Notes under the pieces: model-generated | What the model was told of the DNA's origin: nothing | The model's input: the letters and a program-made list of their open reading frames with translations, nothing else | Database searches by the model: none | In this document: one piece after another, positions 39,029 through 47,408 of the stretch | Position numbering within the stretch: position 1 is the stretch's first letter | Layout of the letters: each line of letters begins with the position of its first letter | IMG/VR virus record: IMGVR_UViG_3300008448_000023 | Span: 30,413-94,412 of that record | From: a virus | Length of the DNA: 64,000 bases | Reading direction: 5' to 3' (one strand) | Program-made: the position numbers and the translations under genes

Positions 39029-40103
39029 TGTATTCAACTTCTAAGTCAGTGAGTTCAGGATACAATGGCAAGCTAAGAACTCTACGTGCTAGACTAGAAC
39101 TCACGGCCAACATATCTGGGCCAGGCCATTGACGATAGACATCAATTTCATGTATAGGGCGCTCGTAATGTACACGAGTTTCAATTTTAAGATCAGCTAG
39201 TTTTTGTTTGACTGCGTTTCGATTGTCAATGTCAATTACAAACTTGTGATGTGCATGATTATGTGCGTTGTTCTCATCAATCAAGCATCGAATCTTGGAA
39301 TTCTTAGCAAAGCGTTCGCGCCAGAAGTCGGATATCTGCGCTCGGCGAGCCTGCCACCGGTCAATGTGTTGTGTTTTGATCAGCATGGTAGCACAGTCAA
39401 TTTCGCTCATGCGACTATTGGTTCCCGCATAGTTGTGCGTGGGTTTGCCGTTGTCTCTCCAGGCACGGGCAAATTCAGCAAGATCCGAGTTGTCTGTGAC
39501 AACAGCCCCTCCGTTGCCATAACAGGCTAAGTTCTTCATAGGGTCAAAGCTAATGGCTGCGGCATCACCTATGCGTTGACAACTGTTGGCCAGCCAGTGT
39601 TGGGCAGCATCTTCGATCACAATAGTGTTGGTAGCTACCCAATGATTCCAGGAACGCACATGAGCCGAATGTGTGATTGATTTGCCATACAGACCCACTA
39701 ACACCACAGCATCATAATCCACACCCTGTGGAAACTTTGTATCGTCGATGATGCCGTAAGCGTCAGTGTCAATGAAATGAATGTCCCAACCGGCACGTAT
39801 AAAAGCGTTTGCTGTAGCCACGTAGGTAAAGCTGGGCATGAACACCTTGGGATGTAGTGTTAGTTGAGAGGCCCAGTATTCGGCAATAATCTCCAAGGCA
39901 TGTGTGCCCGAGTGACAAGTCACAGCATATTTTGAACGATTTTTCTTGGCGAGCCAATGCTCAAATTCAGCGGTGTTGTTGCCGTTCATAAGAACTCCTG
40001 AACGCAGAACTTCGTCTGTGGCGTTCAGGACTTGATCTCGCAGTGCGTTATACTGTTTTCGGAGACCAGTAAAGGGGATGGTTAGTCCGGTTGTAGTTGA
40101 CAT
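38997..40103 (-). CDS. DegT/DnrJ/EryC1-family PLP aminotransferase
   Basis: 368 aa from the ATG at 40103, which makes the N-terminus (TIPFTGLRKQYNALRDQV) fit the family; an ATG 27 bases upstream is possible. CHSGTHAL is the phosphate-binding loop, EDAAQHW gives the PLP-pairing Asp (D165), and SFDPMKNLACYGNGGAVVT gives the Schiff-base Lys (K190). Such enzymes aminate keto-sugars (for example to 4-amino or 3-amino sugars) on nucleotide carriers. Overlaps the epimerase gene by 22 bases, consistent with a joint sugar pathway. Confidence 0.85.
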   Translation of the reverse strand: MSTTTGLTIPFTGLRKQYNALRDQVLNATDEVLRSGVLMNGNNTAEFEHWLAKKNRSKYAVTCHSGTHALEIIAEYWASQLTLHPKVFMPSFTYVATANAFIRAGWDIHFIDTDAYGIIDDTKFPQGVDYDAVVLVGLYGKSITHSAHVRSWNHWVATNTIVIEDAAQHWLANSCQRIGDAAAISFDPMKNLACYGNGGAVVTDNSDLAEFARAWRDNGKPTHNYAGTNSRMSEIDCATMLIKTQHIDRWQARRAQISDFWRERFAKNSKIRCLIDENNAHNHAHHKFVIDIDNRNAVKQKLADLKIETRVHYERPIHEIDVYRQWPGPDMLAVSSSLARRVLSLPLYPELTDLEVEYISDQVLSCVA

Positions 40104-41059
40104 TTCCAATAATCGCTTGTGCTTAACCATTTGTAGTATTCGCGGAAGCCTTCTTCAACGTCAACTTGGGGGTCATAACCAAGAATAGTTCTAGCACGAT
40201 CAATATTTAAGGCACCTCGGCTGGGGAAGTCTGCGTCTTTGTCACGGATATCGATGCTGCCTTTGCCCACAATATCAACCACCATTTCGGCGGCCTGCTG
40301 GAGTGTGACTGAATGAGATTTAGTAATATTGTAAGTATTGTTCTTAGCCGTGATCCTAGTTGATGCTGCCACAATACCCGCTGCCGCATCATCCACATAG
40401 GTAAAGTCAAGTGTTTCTCCTGCGCCATTGACCCTGAGGGTACCACCACGCATTGCGGTGAGCATAAATTTTGCAACAACCCGATCTTCCACATCCAGCG
40501 GTCCATACACTGCCGACGGACGGATGACCACATATTCCATGCCTGTTCGTCGGGCATAATCTTTGACAAGATGTTCTCCTGCTAGTTTCATAATGCCGTA
40601 CTGTCCTTGCGGCTGGCATTCGTCGTCTTCTAATACCTGATCTTCAAAGTCTCCGTACACCATGCTAGAGCTGATGTACACAAAACGTTCTACACCGTGC
40701 TTTTTGGCACTCTCCAACAGATTGATCAAGCCAGTCATCATTACTTCGCTGCCGTGTCGAGGATCAGCATTGACAACTTTTTGTCTAGGAAAGCTGGCAC
40801 AGTGAATGATTACCGTGGGCTTCTCTTCGGAGATGATACGCTCCATAGCGTCAGTCTCTGTGATAGAATTTGGATACCATGTGTGTGGTTTGAGTTTTTT
40901 AAGTCGCTCACTCATCAAGTAATCAACTTCACTCTGTGGGATGATCCCATAGGTAGTGTGAGTATCTACTACCACAACTTCGTCTTCACGTTGTTGTAGG
41001 CGAGCCACAACATTGTGCCCAATAAGACCGTGCCCGCCTGTTACTAAAAATTTGCTCAT
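40082..41059 (-). CDS. NAD-dependent epimerase/dehydratase (extended SDR)
   Basis: 325 aa. GGHGLIG (residues 8-14) is the dinucleotide-binding loop; VYISSSMVYG supplies the Ser; YGIMK (Y154, K158) is the catalytic pair; RPSAVYGP and LDFTYVDDAA complete the extended-SDR pattern. The likely substrate is a nucleotide-activated hexose, giving an epimerised or dehydrated sugar that the adjacent DegT enzyme could aminate. ATGA overlap with the gene upstream's neighbour at 41056. No membrane segment. Confidence 0.88.
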   Translation of the reverse strand: MSKFLVTGGHGLIGHNVVARLQQREDEVVVVDTHTTYGIIPQSEVDYLMSERLKKLKPHTWYPNSITETDAMERIISEEKPTVIIHCASFPRQKVVNADPRHGSEVMMTGLINLLESAKKHGVERFVYISSSMVYGDFEDQVLEDDECQPQGQYGIMKLAGEHLVKDYARRTGMEYVVIRPSAVYGPLDVEDRVVAKFMLTAMRGGTLRVNGAGETLDFTYVDDAAAGIVAASTRITAKNNTYNITKSHSVTLQQAAEMVVDIVGKGSIDIRDKDADFPSRGALNIDRARTILGYDPQVDVEEGFREYYKWLSTSDYWKCQLQPD

Positions 41060-41319
41060 CTATTCTCCCATTTTAGTTTAAACATCATATACACTTGATC
41101 GTCCATCACATAGAATCTACCACTATCGGTATAGTTCCATCTAGCACCTTTTTGTCCAAATGTTTTAAACAACCAATCTTTTTGTGCAGAACTTAATACT
41201 CCTGAGCTTCTGTACTGTATCACAGGCACAAACTTCTTACCATCCCACACTTGTTTTTTTACCACGGCAGGAGGGGCAATTTCTACTTCAAGGTATTCTA
41301 CTTGCTGATTCCACCCCAT
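41056..41319 (-). CDS. Unknown phage protein, 87 aa
   Basis: The ATG at 41319 is chosen because GGAGG lies 5 bases upstream; the TTG 12 bases earlier would remove that site. The product has VEYLEVEIAPPAV and a Trp/Tyr/Lys-rich C-terminal half ending in beta strands (GRFYVMDDQVYMMFKLKW). No recognised family. Overlaps the upstream 113-aa gene by 22 bases and the epimerase by 4 bases. Confidence 0.6.
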   Translation of the reverse strand: MGWNQQVEYLEVEIAPPAVVKKQVWDGKKFVPVIQYRSSGVLSSAQKDWLFKTFGQKGARWNYTDSGRFYVMDDQVYMMFKLKWENR

Positions 41320-41639
41320 TTGAGCCTCCAAAATGTTTGGTCTGGATCGCTGAGTCTAGCTATGATTCGATATCTTTGTCCGTAGGTTGCCTGGTTTAAG
41401 TTTCGAATCCAGTAAGGTTTTTCTACAGCATGTTCCATGATCCAAGCACCTTCAGAACTTTGTTGCCATTCCCAAATTGGACCGCCAGCATATAAATCTG
41501 GATCTTCAACATCGCTTATAACAAATTCATGTACACATACATCAGAAAAACGCACTGCACAGCCGTCAATGATTTTTACTTCTTGTGGCTGCCAGTGCAG
41601 ATATTCAGCGGGTTGGTTGTGATTTATTGTTGTTGCCAT
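41298..41639 (-). CDS. Unknown phage protein, 113 aa
   Basis: Starts at MATTINHNQPAEYLHW; the longer frame adds five residues across a promoter-like TATACT. Contains IWEWQQSSEGAWIMEHAV and YGQRYRIIARLSDPDQTFWRLKW, suggesting a small beta-sandwich. TTGCTC-N18-TATACT lies just upstream, so the message may be nearly leaderless. First gene of the unit 41639-38997. Function unknown. Confidence 0.6.
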   Translation of the reverse strand: MATTINHNQPAEYLHWQPQEVKIIDGCAVRFSDVCVHEFVISDVEDPDLYAGGPIWEWQQSSEGAWIMEHAVEKPYWIRNLNQATYGQRYRIIARLSDPDQTFWRLKWGGISK

Positions 41640-41660
41640 ACTAGAGTATAGCACATGATT

Positions 41661-42353
41661 TCATGGTTGAGCAACTAGTTCGGCAGCCATTGGGAATATT
41701 TCTGCAATAACTTTGGCACATGCACGAGCCACTTCCATGTGCTCTTTTTGTGTGCCATTGCCTGATCTTAGTTCGATAAAGTGAATCCAACTACGCAGGG
41801 TACCGTTCATGTACATGCGACTCACTGTGAGTCCTTCAGGCAACACAGCTCGGGCCTGTTCTTTGGCAATGCCGTTCTTGATGGCCCATGCGTACTCTTG
41901 CTTGACACTGAATAACACACGTTGTTGGGCACGTTCCCATTCAATGGCCAACAACCGTTGTGCCTCGTCTGTCATGTCCAAGTCTACACTGTTTTGTCGA
42001 TTTTTGGTGTCCTGGAATCGAGCTTCACGTAACACAAACGCCTCATCCAGTTCAGCTGTGGGATCAGCATATCGCTGACTGAACTCTTGAAAGCTGAAAC
42101 TTCTGTGACGCAGAATCTGTCGGGCAATATCACGGGTGGTCACAATTTCGCAACAAGCTGACACCATTTCCAGCGGGCTCCAGTGAGCATGCTTGACCAG
42201 GTATCGGATAAGTCGTTCGCTGGTTTCTGTTGTGAACTGGTTGGCAGGGTTGGACACACGGGCACAATAGGCAATAAGCTCTTGTGCATCATCGATGCCT
42301 TGCTCAGCAAAATGTGCGGTAGGTTGGCTATAGGATACCAGGGATACATTCAT
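41661..42353 (-). CDS. thyX: Flavin-dependent thymidylate synthase ThyX
   Basis: 230 aa, normal length. The family signature RHRX7S is at R82-S92 (RHRSFSFQEFSQRY), and SRMYMNGTLRSWIHFIELR is the second conserved region for dUMP/FAD. It makes dTMP from dUMP with methylene-tetrahydrofolate, NADPH and FAD and supports phage DNA synthesis. Common in T4-like aquatic phages. Two bases separate it from the gene upstream. Confidence 0.95.
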   Translation of the reverse strand: MNVSLVSYSQPTAHFAEQGIDDAQELIAYCARVSNPANQFTTETSERLIRYLVKHAHWSPLEMVSACCEIVTTRDIARQILRHRSFSFQEFSQRYADPTAELDEAFVLREARFQDTKNRQNSVDLDMTDEAQRLLAIEWERAQQRVLFSVKQEYAWAIKNGIAKEQARAVLPEGLTVSRMYMNGTLRSWIHFIELRSGNGTQKEHMEVARACAKVIAEIFPMAAELVAQP

Positions 42354-42355
42354 TT

Positions 42356-42658
42356 TTAAAGGCCGTTTAGTAGTTTATCGGTTTCGGGTTGAACGATTTC
42401 TGCCACTGCTACAATGTCTACCACAAAGTCTAGATCACGAATGTCATCTCCGAGTTCTGCTAGAGTACGAGTCAGAACTACTTCAATTTCTTCCATGTCT
42501 AGACCTTGACGGTGCAGTGTGTGTAAGTTGATTGTGCGCTGTCTTTTACCAGACAGTTTTACAATCACTTTTTTAATACATTCAAGTGGGACCTCGGTCT
42601 TGTTGACCTCGTTGATTAAATTTTCCCACTTGTTGAGTGCGTCTTCACTGAATTGCAT
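42356..42658 (-). CDS. Conserved T4-like phage protein, 100 aa
   Basis: Largely helical, acidic: SEDALNKWENLINEV, then KVIVKLSGKRQRTINLHTLHRQGLDMEEIEVVLTRTLAELGDDIRDLDFVVDIVAVAEIV. I recall very similar small proteins in T4-like cyanophages and pelagiphages, always next to the homologue of the 248-aa gene that precedes it here; function unknown. Overlaps that gene by 14 bases. Confidence 0.7.
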   Translation of the reverse strand: MQFSEDALNKWENLINEVNKTEVPLECIKKVIVKLSGKRQRTINLHTLHRQGLDMEEIEVVLTRTLAELGDDIRDLDFVVDIVAVAEIVQPETDKLLNGL

Positions 42659-43391
42659 CCGCGGTCACTGCCTTTGCTTTTGGGCGACCGCGCTTGGTAG
42701 GTTTTGCAGCGGTTGTAGACACTGGTGCAGGTTCTGCAAAGTTGTCTAGGTTTACATTAGAATACATGCGTTGAGCTTCTTTCTTCATGCGGGCTGCTTC
42801 CGCTATGAGACCTTTGGCTTCAACTTCCATTTTCTTGGCCTGAGCTAGCATGTTGGTTGCAAGGGCCTTGTCATCTAGTGCACCGTCGGCATTCATTGGT
42901 GGAGGTGTTTGACCTTTGTCTCTTAACGCCGCTTCTTGTTCTAAACGACGACGTTTGTACTCTCGTTCTTGGTCTCGCTTGACACTTGGATCAACCATGC
43001 CTTTGCTGTTGTCCAACTGCTCCAAACGTTTGCGAGCATCGTCGCCCATTTCCATCTCACGAACAATACGATTGAGTTCGTCTAGTTTCACAGAGCTTGT
43101 GGCATTAGGAGTCACAATGACCTGGCTGGAAGGAATCTTCTTGATCATGCCTTCTCGATGCAGGGCTTCCAACTGCGGGCGTCCGTCGGGCAACAGTCCT
43201 CGATGCAGTGCGTCTGCTAGATTGTTGGCCTGTTGTCCCACAGGGCTTTCCAAGGTCTTCATGATTGAGTCATGAATATGTGTGGGCAGTGTTTCGGGAT
43301 AAATCACAAGACACATGTGATCCTCGCCGGGTACTTCTCTAAATAAGATAGCGACCTTGCGATCGCCGTGACGTCCAATATGTTTAAGCAT
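42645..43391 (-). CDS. Conserved T4-like phage protein, 248 aa
   Basis: N-terminus LKHIGRHGDRKVAILFREVPGEDHMCLVIYPETLP is a conserved opening known from T4-like cyanophage hypothetical proteins. Residues 100-215 are predicted coiled coil with many Lys/Arg/Glu/Met, and the C-terminus is a Lys/Pro/Ala-rich tail (KPTKRGRPKAKA) like an AT-hook. AAGGAG precedes the ATG. Suggestive of nucleic-acid association, but no function is established. Confidence 0.75.
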   Translation of the reverse strand: MLKHIGRHGDRKVAILFREVPGEDHMCLVIYPETLPTHIHDSIMKTLESPVGQQANNLADALHRGLLPDGRPQLEALHREGMIKKIPSSQVIVTPNATSSVKLDELNRIVREMEMGDDARKRLEQLDNSKGMVDPSVKRDQEREYKRRRLEQEAALRDKGQTPPPMNADGALDDKALATNMLAQAKKMEVEAKGLIAEAARMKKEAQRMYSNVNLDNFAEPAPVSTTAAKPTKRGRPKAKAVTADAIQ

Positions 43392-43587
43392 TTGTTTCTC
43401 CTTGTGCTTGTGCAGTCTGTTGTTCCTGTACGTGAGCTGTGCTGGCTTCTATAAAGCCAGCAATTTTCTCGTAGAGTTCTCCTACAGATTTGAGTTCATG
43501 AGCTTTGAACGCACCACGTGCGCTGGCAGCTTCAATGAGATTCTTTACGGATATAATATCGTTAAGGGTGAGTTGAGCATTTTCCAT
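43384..43587 (-). CDS. Conserved small T4-like phage protein, 67 aa
   Basis: LTLNDIISVKNLIEAASARGAFKAHELKSVGELYEKIAGFIEA is a helix-turn-helix-rich sequence resembling small proteins found next to the 248-aa family in T4-like marine phages. Ends in a Gln/Ala-rich tail. Overlaps the downstream gene by 8 bases. Function unknown. Confidence 0.7.
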   Translation of the reverse strand: MENAQLTLNDIISVKNLIEAASARGAFKAHELKSVGELYEKIAGFIEASTAHVQEQQTAQAQGETNA

Positions 43588-43623
43588 ACAGATATTTAAG
43601 TGGAATATGTTTGTGTAGAATTT

Positions 43624-43845
43624 TTATTCTACTCCGAAATGGTCTTTGAGAGCCTGAACAGAACGCTCAATTGTACATTTTACTGTTCCTAAATCATGTG
43701 TAGTATACGCACACTGAGTTCCGGTGTTCTCTACAACCGTGATTGCCTGTTTGACAACCGTGTCTAGAAGTTGCGCAACCTCTTCGATGCCAACCCATTT
43801 ACCGCTGGTGTCTTTTTTTAAAGTTTCTAGTAGTGTTTGATTCAT
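43624..43845 (-). CDS. Unknown small protein, 73 aa
   Basis: Start at ATG 43845, which overlaps the stop of the upstream SGNH gene (TCATGA); the longer frame shadows that gene. Helical (LLETLKKDT, EEVAQLLDTVVKQAITVVEN) with two Cys. No family recognised; co-translated with the SGNH protein. Confidence 0.6.
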   Translation of the reverse strand: MNQTLLETLKKDTSGKWVGIEEVAQLLDTVVKQAITVVENTGTQCAYTTHDLGTVKCTIERSVQALKDHFGVE

Positions 43846-44576
43846 GAAATTTTCCAATAGTATTCTGGTGTGTGTTGATGTTGTATTATAAATGATGTGT
43901 CTGGCCATGTGCCGTGTTGTAATCTGTGTAACATATGATTATACACGATTTCATTGGTTTCTGCAGTCATATGGCAAATCATGTTTTTCTCTGGGTACGG
44001 CATCACTCCATGATTACGATCTATTTTAATTTTGTACGCTGAACCAAAAGATTCACACATTGGCATATAGTATCTGCTCAACAACGACCAGTCATTAAAC
44101 CATCCTGCATTGTGAGACATCACAAGAATGGTGTCTGGTCTTACAGCCATGACTCGATCAATCATTAAAGAACATATCTGCTGATCAGTAGCAAAGTCCG
44201 ACAGCTCTAGATAAAACTGTTCTAGAGCAAGAAGCTTGCTGTTGAGATCAGCAGTCATTGTTAGATTGTTTTGTTTGTAGCCTTGTTCTCTAAAATGCTT
44301 AACTGTGCCCGGAGCGTTTAAGTGAAACTCACGATTGTTGGTGCAAACAGGCAGATGCCAGCGCCCTGGGTTTGTTGCTACAAAAATTATTCTATCGTAA
44401 CGTTCATGTGTTTGCATGAACATTTGATAGCTAAAATATATTGAACTGCCGCCTTTGGCATAGATGCCTACTTGGTCAAAGCGATTACACCAAGCTTTTT
44501 TGGCCAACTGTGGATTGAAATCATGCCCGTGATTGGGATCAGCCCAGCTATCGCCGTAAATTCCTATTTTTTCCAT
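43842..44576 (-). CDS. SGNH-like protein (4)
   Basis: 244 aa. IYGDSWADPN at the N-terminus is block I with Ser after GD; YAKGGSSIYF is the Gly block; FVATNPGRWHLP the Asn region; HMTAETNEIVYNHML near residue 205 supplies the C-terminal His, with a Thr/Glu in place of the usual Asp. Related in layout to the SGNH protein at 27345 (VIIGWTNPGRIEW). It lies outside the main island among small T4-like genes, which suggests relocation or a separate role. Confidence 0.55.
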   Translation of the reverse strand: MEKIGIYGDSWADPNHGHDFNPQLAKKAWCNRFDQVGIYAKGGSSIYFSYQMFMQTHERYDRIIFVATNPGRWHLPVCTNNREFHLNAPGTVKHFREQGYKQNNLTMTADLNSKLLALEQFYLELSDFATDQQICSLMIDRVMAVRPDTILVMSHNAGWFNDWSLLSRYYMPMCESFGSAYKIKIDRNHGVMPYPEKNMICHMTAETNEIVYNHMLHRLQHGTWPDTSFIIQHQHTPEYYWKIS

Positions 44577-44754
44577 GTTTTATAGTTGCTATTTCAGCAT
44601 CGTAAATTGCTGCCATGGTTCTCCACAATCCATAACGTTCACGATCAGTAAGTCCTAACAGCCACGGAGGATCAGTTTCTAACTTTTTGAGATCATAGTC
44701 ACTGCGATATGACTTGCACATCTCCAATATGATTTGATCTCGCTCGTTGTTCAT
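44548..44754 (-). CDS. Unknown small protein, 68 aa
   Basis: Acidic/basic helical protein (RDQIILEMCKSYRSDYDLKKLETDPPWLLGLTDRERYGLWRTMAAIY). ATGA overlap with the upstream 79-aa gene and a 29-base overlap with the SGNH gene. No known domain. Confidence 0.6.
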   Translation of the reverse strand: MNNERDQIILEMCKSYRSDYDLKKLETDPPWLLGLTDRERYGLWRTMAAIYDAEIATIKHGKNRNLRR

Positions 44755-44990
44755 TGATATAGCCGAATGTCCTTGTGTTTAACAAACACAATTGTATGCA
44801 CTTGACTGTTATACTTAATAGGCAAATCCAAGTGTACACTAATTCTTGGTCCTTCTATTTCATTGATCATGGTGTCATTGCCTACACTGCCCACAAACGG
44901 AATCTTGTTCCACTTGCCTATCACACGATCTCCGATGTGATAAGTGGGCTTGTAGCCCACTTGGTTAAAATAGTCAGTGAGACTGCCCAT
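44751..44990 (-). CDS. Conserved T4-like phage protein, 79 aa, SH3-like
   Basis: Core GDRVIGKWNKIPFVGSVGNDTMINEIEGPRISVHLDLPIKYNSQVHTIVFVKHKDIR is a compact beta-barrel-like sequence; near-identical patterns occur in T4-like marine phages as hypothetical proteins. No catalytic residues evident. One base separates its start from the stop of the upstream 58-aa gene. Confidence 0.7.
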   Translation of the reverse strand: MGSLTDYFNQVGYKPTYHIGDRVIGKWNKIPFVGSVGNDTMINEIEGPRISVHLDLPIKYNSQVHTIVFVKHKDIRLYQ

Positions 44991-44991
44991 G

Positions 44992-45168
44992 TCAGGTCAT
45001 TCGGAATCGACAAATTGCATAGTTCAAGTATGCAATTGCAAAAGAGATACCGGCCCAGAGATAATCTCCTTGTGCAAGCTCAGTTAGACCTTGCATTGTG
45101 AGCAAGCCAACCAAGAACCAAGTGATAGCATCTTGGTGAGTCACATACCATGTTCTAAATTTACTCAT
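44992..45168 (-). CDS. Small membrane protein, 58 aa
   Basis: Start ATG overlaps the stop of the upstream gene (GTATGA). Two hydrophobic stretches, residues 15-31 (ITWFLVGLLTMQGLTEL) and 37-52 (LWAGISFAIAYLNYAI), predict two transmembrane helices. Likely inner-membrane protein expressed with its neighbours; role unknown. Confidence 0.65.
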   Translation of the reverse strand: MSKFRTWYVTHQDAITWFLVGLLTMQGLTELAQGDYLWAGISFAIAYLNYAICRFRMT

Positions 45169-45353
45169 ACAATTTTCCTTTCGCGTACGAGAGTTTCAAA
45201 CTGTTCGAACAGTTCTTCAAACTTATGATGATAAACAGCAGACAATGCCTCAAAATCGGCACTCTCGGCATTCCGCTTGGCCAACAACTTGACGTCATCA
45301 ACCATGCCCCAGCAACTCATAATTTGTTGTTCAAAATCAAAACGATCAGTCAT
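45165..45353 (-). CDS. Unknown small protein, 62 aa
   Basis: I choose the ATG at 45353, which overlaps the TGA of the upstream 44-aa gene and has GGA about 9 bases ahead; a second ATG 9 bases earlier is possible. Helical: TDRFDFEQQIMSCWGMVDDVKLLAKRNAES then YHHKFEELFEQFETLV. Conserved-looking T4-like small protein, function unknown. Confidence 0.6.
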   Translation of the reverse strand: MTDRFDFEQQIMSCWGMVDDVKLLAKRNAESADFEALSAVYHHKFEELFEQFETLVRERKIV

Positions 45354-45484
45354 TTTTTCCATTCCTTTCGAGCCTTCTGAGCTTCGCTAACAATTTTCTT
45401 GCCCAATTCCCATATAGGGTGCCAAAAATATCCTATCACTGCACCCACCACAAACCAATTCAATGCATCAAGAAAGTTTTGCAT
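45350..45484 (-). CDS. Small membrane-anchored protein, 44 aa
   Basis: Begins at an ATG overlapping the upstream stop (TAATG). One hydrophobic segment (residues 8-21, LNWFVVGAVIGYFW) followed by a basic helix (GKKIVSEAQKARKEWKK), the usual layout of a single-span protein with a cytosolic tail. Its stop overlaps the next ATG. Function unknown. Confidence 0.65.
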   Translation of the reverse strand: MQNFLDALNWFVVGAVIGYFWHPIWELGKKIVSEAQKARKEWKK

Positions 45485-45681
45485 TAGGTCATCCTATCTA
45501 CATTTTGTCCTGGACGATTAAGATATCGATTCATTTCGATGCGTTTTAACTCATCGGCTTCTCGACGTGCTTTGATTTGCTGTTGCTCGACCACAGCGTC
45601 ATTATGACGCCGGTCTGCTTTCATTATCTCAGTACGCTGGTAGACTTGGTTGTTCCACTCAGAAATTTTATCAATACCCAC
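45484..45681 (-). CDS. Unknown small protein, 65 aa, GTG start
   Basis: GTG at 45681 is chosen because GAGGAG, the last codons of the VWA gene, lies 7 bases upstream; an in-frame ATG 18 bases earlier lacks a ribosome site. Charged helical protein (EIMKADRRHNDAVVEQQQIKARREADELKRIEM). Probably co-translated with the VWA protein. Confidence 0.55.
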   Translation of the reverse strand: MGIDKISEWNNQVYQRTEIMKADRRHNDAVVEQQQIKARREADELKRIEMNRYLNRPGQNVDRMT

Positions 45682-45682
45682 T

Positions 45683-46984
45683 TTACTGCTCCTCGTCATA
45701 GTAAGCATATTGGCCCCATGGTGGAACAATACTGGTGGTACCGTGCAAGATAAACACAGTCTCAGTATAGTTCTCATCTCCCCAGCTACCAAACGGATAA
45801 CCGTCTGTGAACATCACAAGTCGCTTGGGCTCGATCTCGTTTTCTTTCAAGTAGTTGTAAACACAGTCAAAGTCCGTGCCGCCGCCACCTTTGACTTCGT
45901 AGTCGCAGATAGTATCCAAGTTGTCGCTGTCGTATTGAGCAGGGTTGTATGCGTCAGTATCAAAAGTGATCACATGGATCCGGTATGCAGGGAACGAGTC
46001 CATGATACCTTGAATCTCACTCAAGAAGTCTTTGAGCATGCTTTCAGAGATACTACCAGAAGCATCCAGCGCCACAGCAATATCAATCATGGGATCCAGC
46101 TTCATGCCAGGCATCACAGCATCCATGTGCCAGCCCTTGCGACTGGCTCGCATCCAGGTGTAATCGCTCTTGATGGTGGATTCCAATTGCATACGCAACA
46201 GTTCACGCCAGTTCATCTTGGGCTCGGTCAAGTCCTGGATCAGTCGCTTGACACCTGCGGGCAAGTTGCCTGCACCGTCCACAGTCTGGGCCGCCGCCAA
46301 CATGGCTTCTTTGATCTCGTCTTTGATGGCTTGCCGCTCGGCGTCTGAAAGCTTGGGACGACCTTTGCCTTCCTTGTCACCGTCTTTGCCACTGCCATCG
46401 CCTTCGCCGTCCAAGTGCTCGTCTATCAGTTGGTCCAACAAGTCCGACAGATTGATCTTTTTTGCGTTCTTCATCAAGGCGTCATAGACCTCTTCAGAAC
46501 TCATGCCCTTGTACTTGGCATCATACAGGCAAGGCACTGTAGTAATCTTTTCACCTACACGGTGCTCAACTAAATCTGCGTTGACACAATAGTCATTGGC
46601 AATGTTCCAGATCTGCGGATCACGATCTCCGCGCCGGCCAAAGTGATCATACACACAATGGAGCACTTCGTGCCCAAACAAGAATTCAATCTCCCTGGGG
46701 CGGAGCATGTCTACGAAGCGACTATTGTAATAGAAGTGACGACCGTCAGTGGCCGCGGTGCCGCACCATTCGTCAGCATTGACCAGCTTGAGGCGGGTAG
46801 CCAAGTTGCCAAAGAAACTAGCACGAAGCAAGAGACCCACACGGGCAGTGATCAGTTTCTCACGTACCTTACGATCCAGCGCCGGATCCATGGGACCAAT
46901 TAGATTGGCAAATTTTTCTTTGTCTTCTTTGGTAGCAGTTGTGCCGCTACGGGCATGCAGAACATTAGGGTTAAAATATTGCAT
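45683..46984 (-). CDS. DUF2201-like metallopeptidase/VWA protein
   Basis: 433 aa. N-terminal zinc-peptidase-like domain with HEVLH (105-109, HEXXH); an acidic Gly/Asp/Lys linker near residues 190-210; C-terminal von Willebrand A domain with the MIDAS motif DASGS (307-311), GGGGTDF and FTDG. This architecture is typically paired with a MoxR-type AAA ATPase, and one is present at 47778. Preceded by a consensus promoter and AAGGA at 6 bases. Likely a chaperone-like or proteolytic complex acting early in infection; target unknown. Confidence 0.85.
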   Translation of the reverse strand: MQYFNPNVLHARSGTTATKEDKEKFANLIGPMDPALDRKVREKLITARVGLLLRASFFGNLATRLKLVNADEWCGTAATDGRHFYYNSRFVDMLRPREIEFLFGHEVLHCVYDHFGRRGDRDPQIWNIANDYCVNADLVEHRVGEKITTVPCLYDAKYKGMSSEEVYDALMKNAKKINLSDLLDQLIDEHLDGEGDGSGKDGDKEGKGRPKLSDAERQAIKDEIKEAMLAAAQTVDGAGNLPAGVKRLIQDLTEPKMNWRELLRMQLESTIKSDYTWMRASRKGWHMDAVMPGMKLDPMIDIAVALDASGSISESMLKDFLSEIQGIMDSFPAYRIHVITFDTDAYNPAQYDSDNLDTICDYEVKGGGGTDFDCVYNYLKENEIEPKRLVMFTDGYPFGSWGDENYTETVFILHGTTSIVPPWGQYAYYDEEQ

Positions 46985-47010
46985 GTGAGTCCTTGTGTGA
47001 ATATGTGTAT

Positions 47011-47039
47011 ATTATAGCAAATTGGCGAATTTAAGTCAA
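47011..47039 (-). promoter_or_regulatory. Sigma70-type promoter for VWA operon
   Basis: TTGACT, 17-base spacer, TATAAT on the minus strand; the -10 ends 27 bases before the ATG of the metallopeptidase/VWA gene. Confidence 0.85.
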
Positions 47040-47102
47040 CTGTTTTTTGCCTGTAGCAAATAGTATACATTTTTGAGGTCTTGGGCGTTTTACAGCAATT
47101 CT

Positions 47103-47408
47103 TTAGGTGATCTCTGTGTCTTGCCCTACAGAATCGTTTAAGTAGCGCAGTATAAACCAACTCTGTGTACTTTCGTTGTAAAAATCCAGGTGTACTTGGT
47201 CCTTGTAGTGCATGGTGGGACCGTCTTTTCTTGCATGCTCGTTTGGCACTAGTCCACGATGGTAGCGATATGTGAATCCCAACTCGCGTCGCAAACGTGG
47301 CCTTATGGCCATGCCCATGCCATACTCCTGTAGGATTCGTGCATAGATATCTGACCATTCCCCGGGCCTGTGAAATACAATCAGATTCTTTTTAACTGTT
47401 ACTTTCAT
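47103..47408 (-). CDS. Unknown phage protein, 101 aa
   Basis: Start ATG at 47408 (MKVTVKKN), inside the end of the upstream gene by 17 bases. Basic N-terminus, then RPGEWSDIYARILQEYG and a Tyr/His-rich middle, and a beta-strand end (SWFILRYL). Its C-terminal pattern resembles the upstream 113-aa protein (LNWFVLAHPNES), so the two may be distant relatives. Function unknown. Confidence 0.55.
   Translation of the reverse strand: MKVTVKKNLIVFHRPGEWSDIYARILQEYGMGMAIRPRLRRELGFTYRYHRGLVPNEHARKDGPTMHYKDQVHLDFYNESTQSWFILRYLNDSVGQDTEIT

Noticed and set aside
46900-47358. 152-aa minus-strand frame across the VWA promoter
   Set aside because: It spans a consensus promoter and the start of the VWA gene and is out of frame with two better-supported genes.
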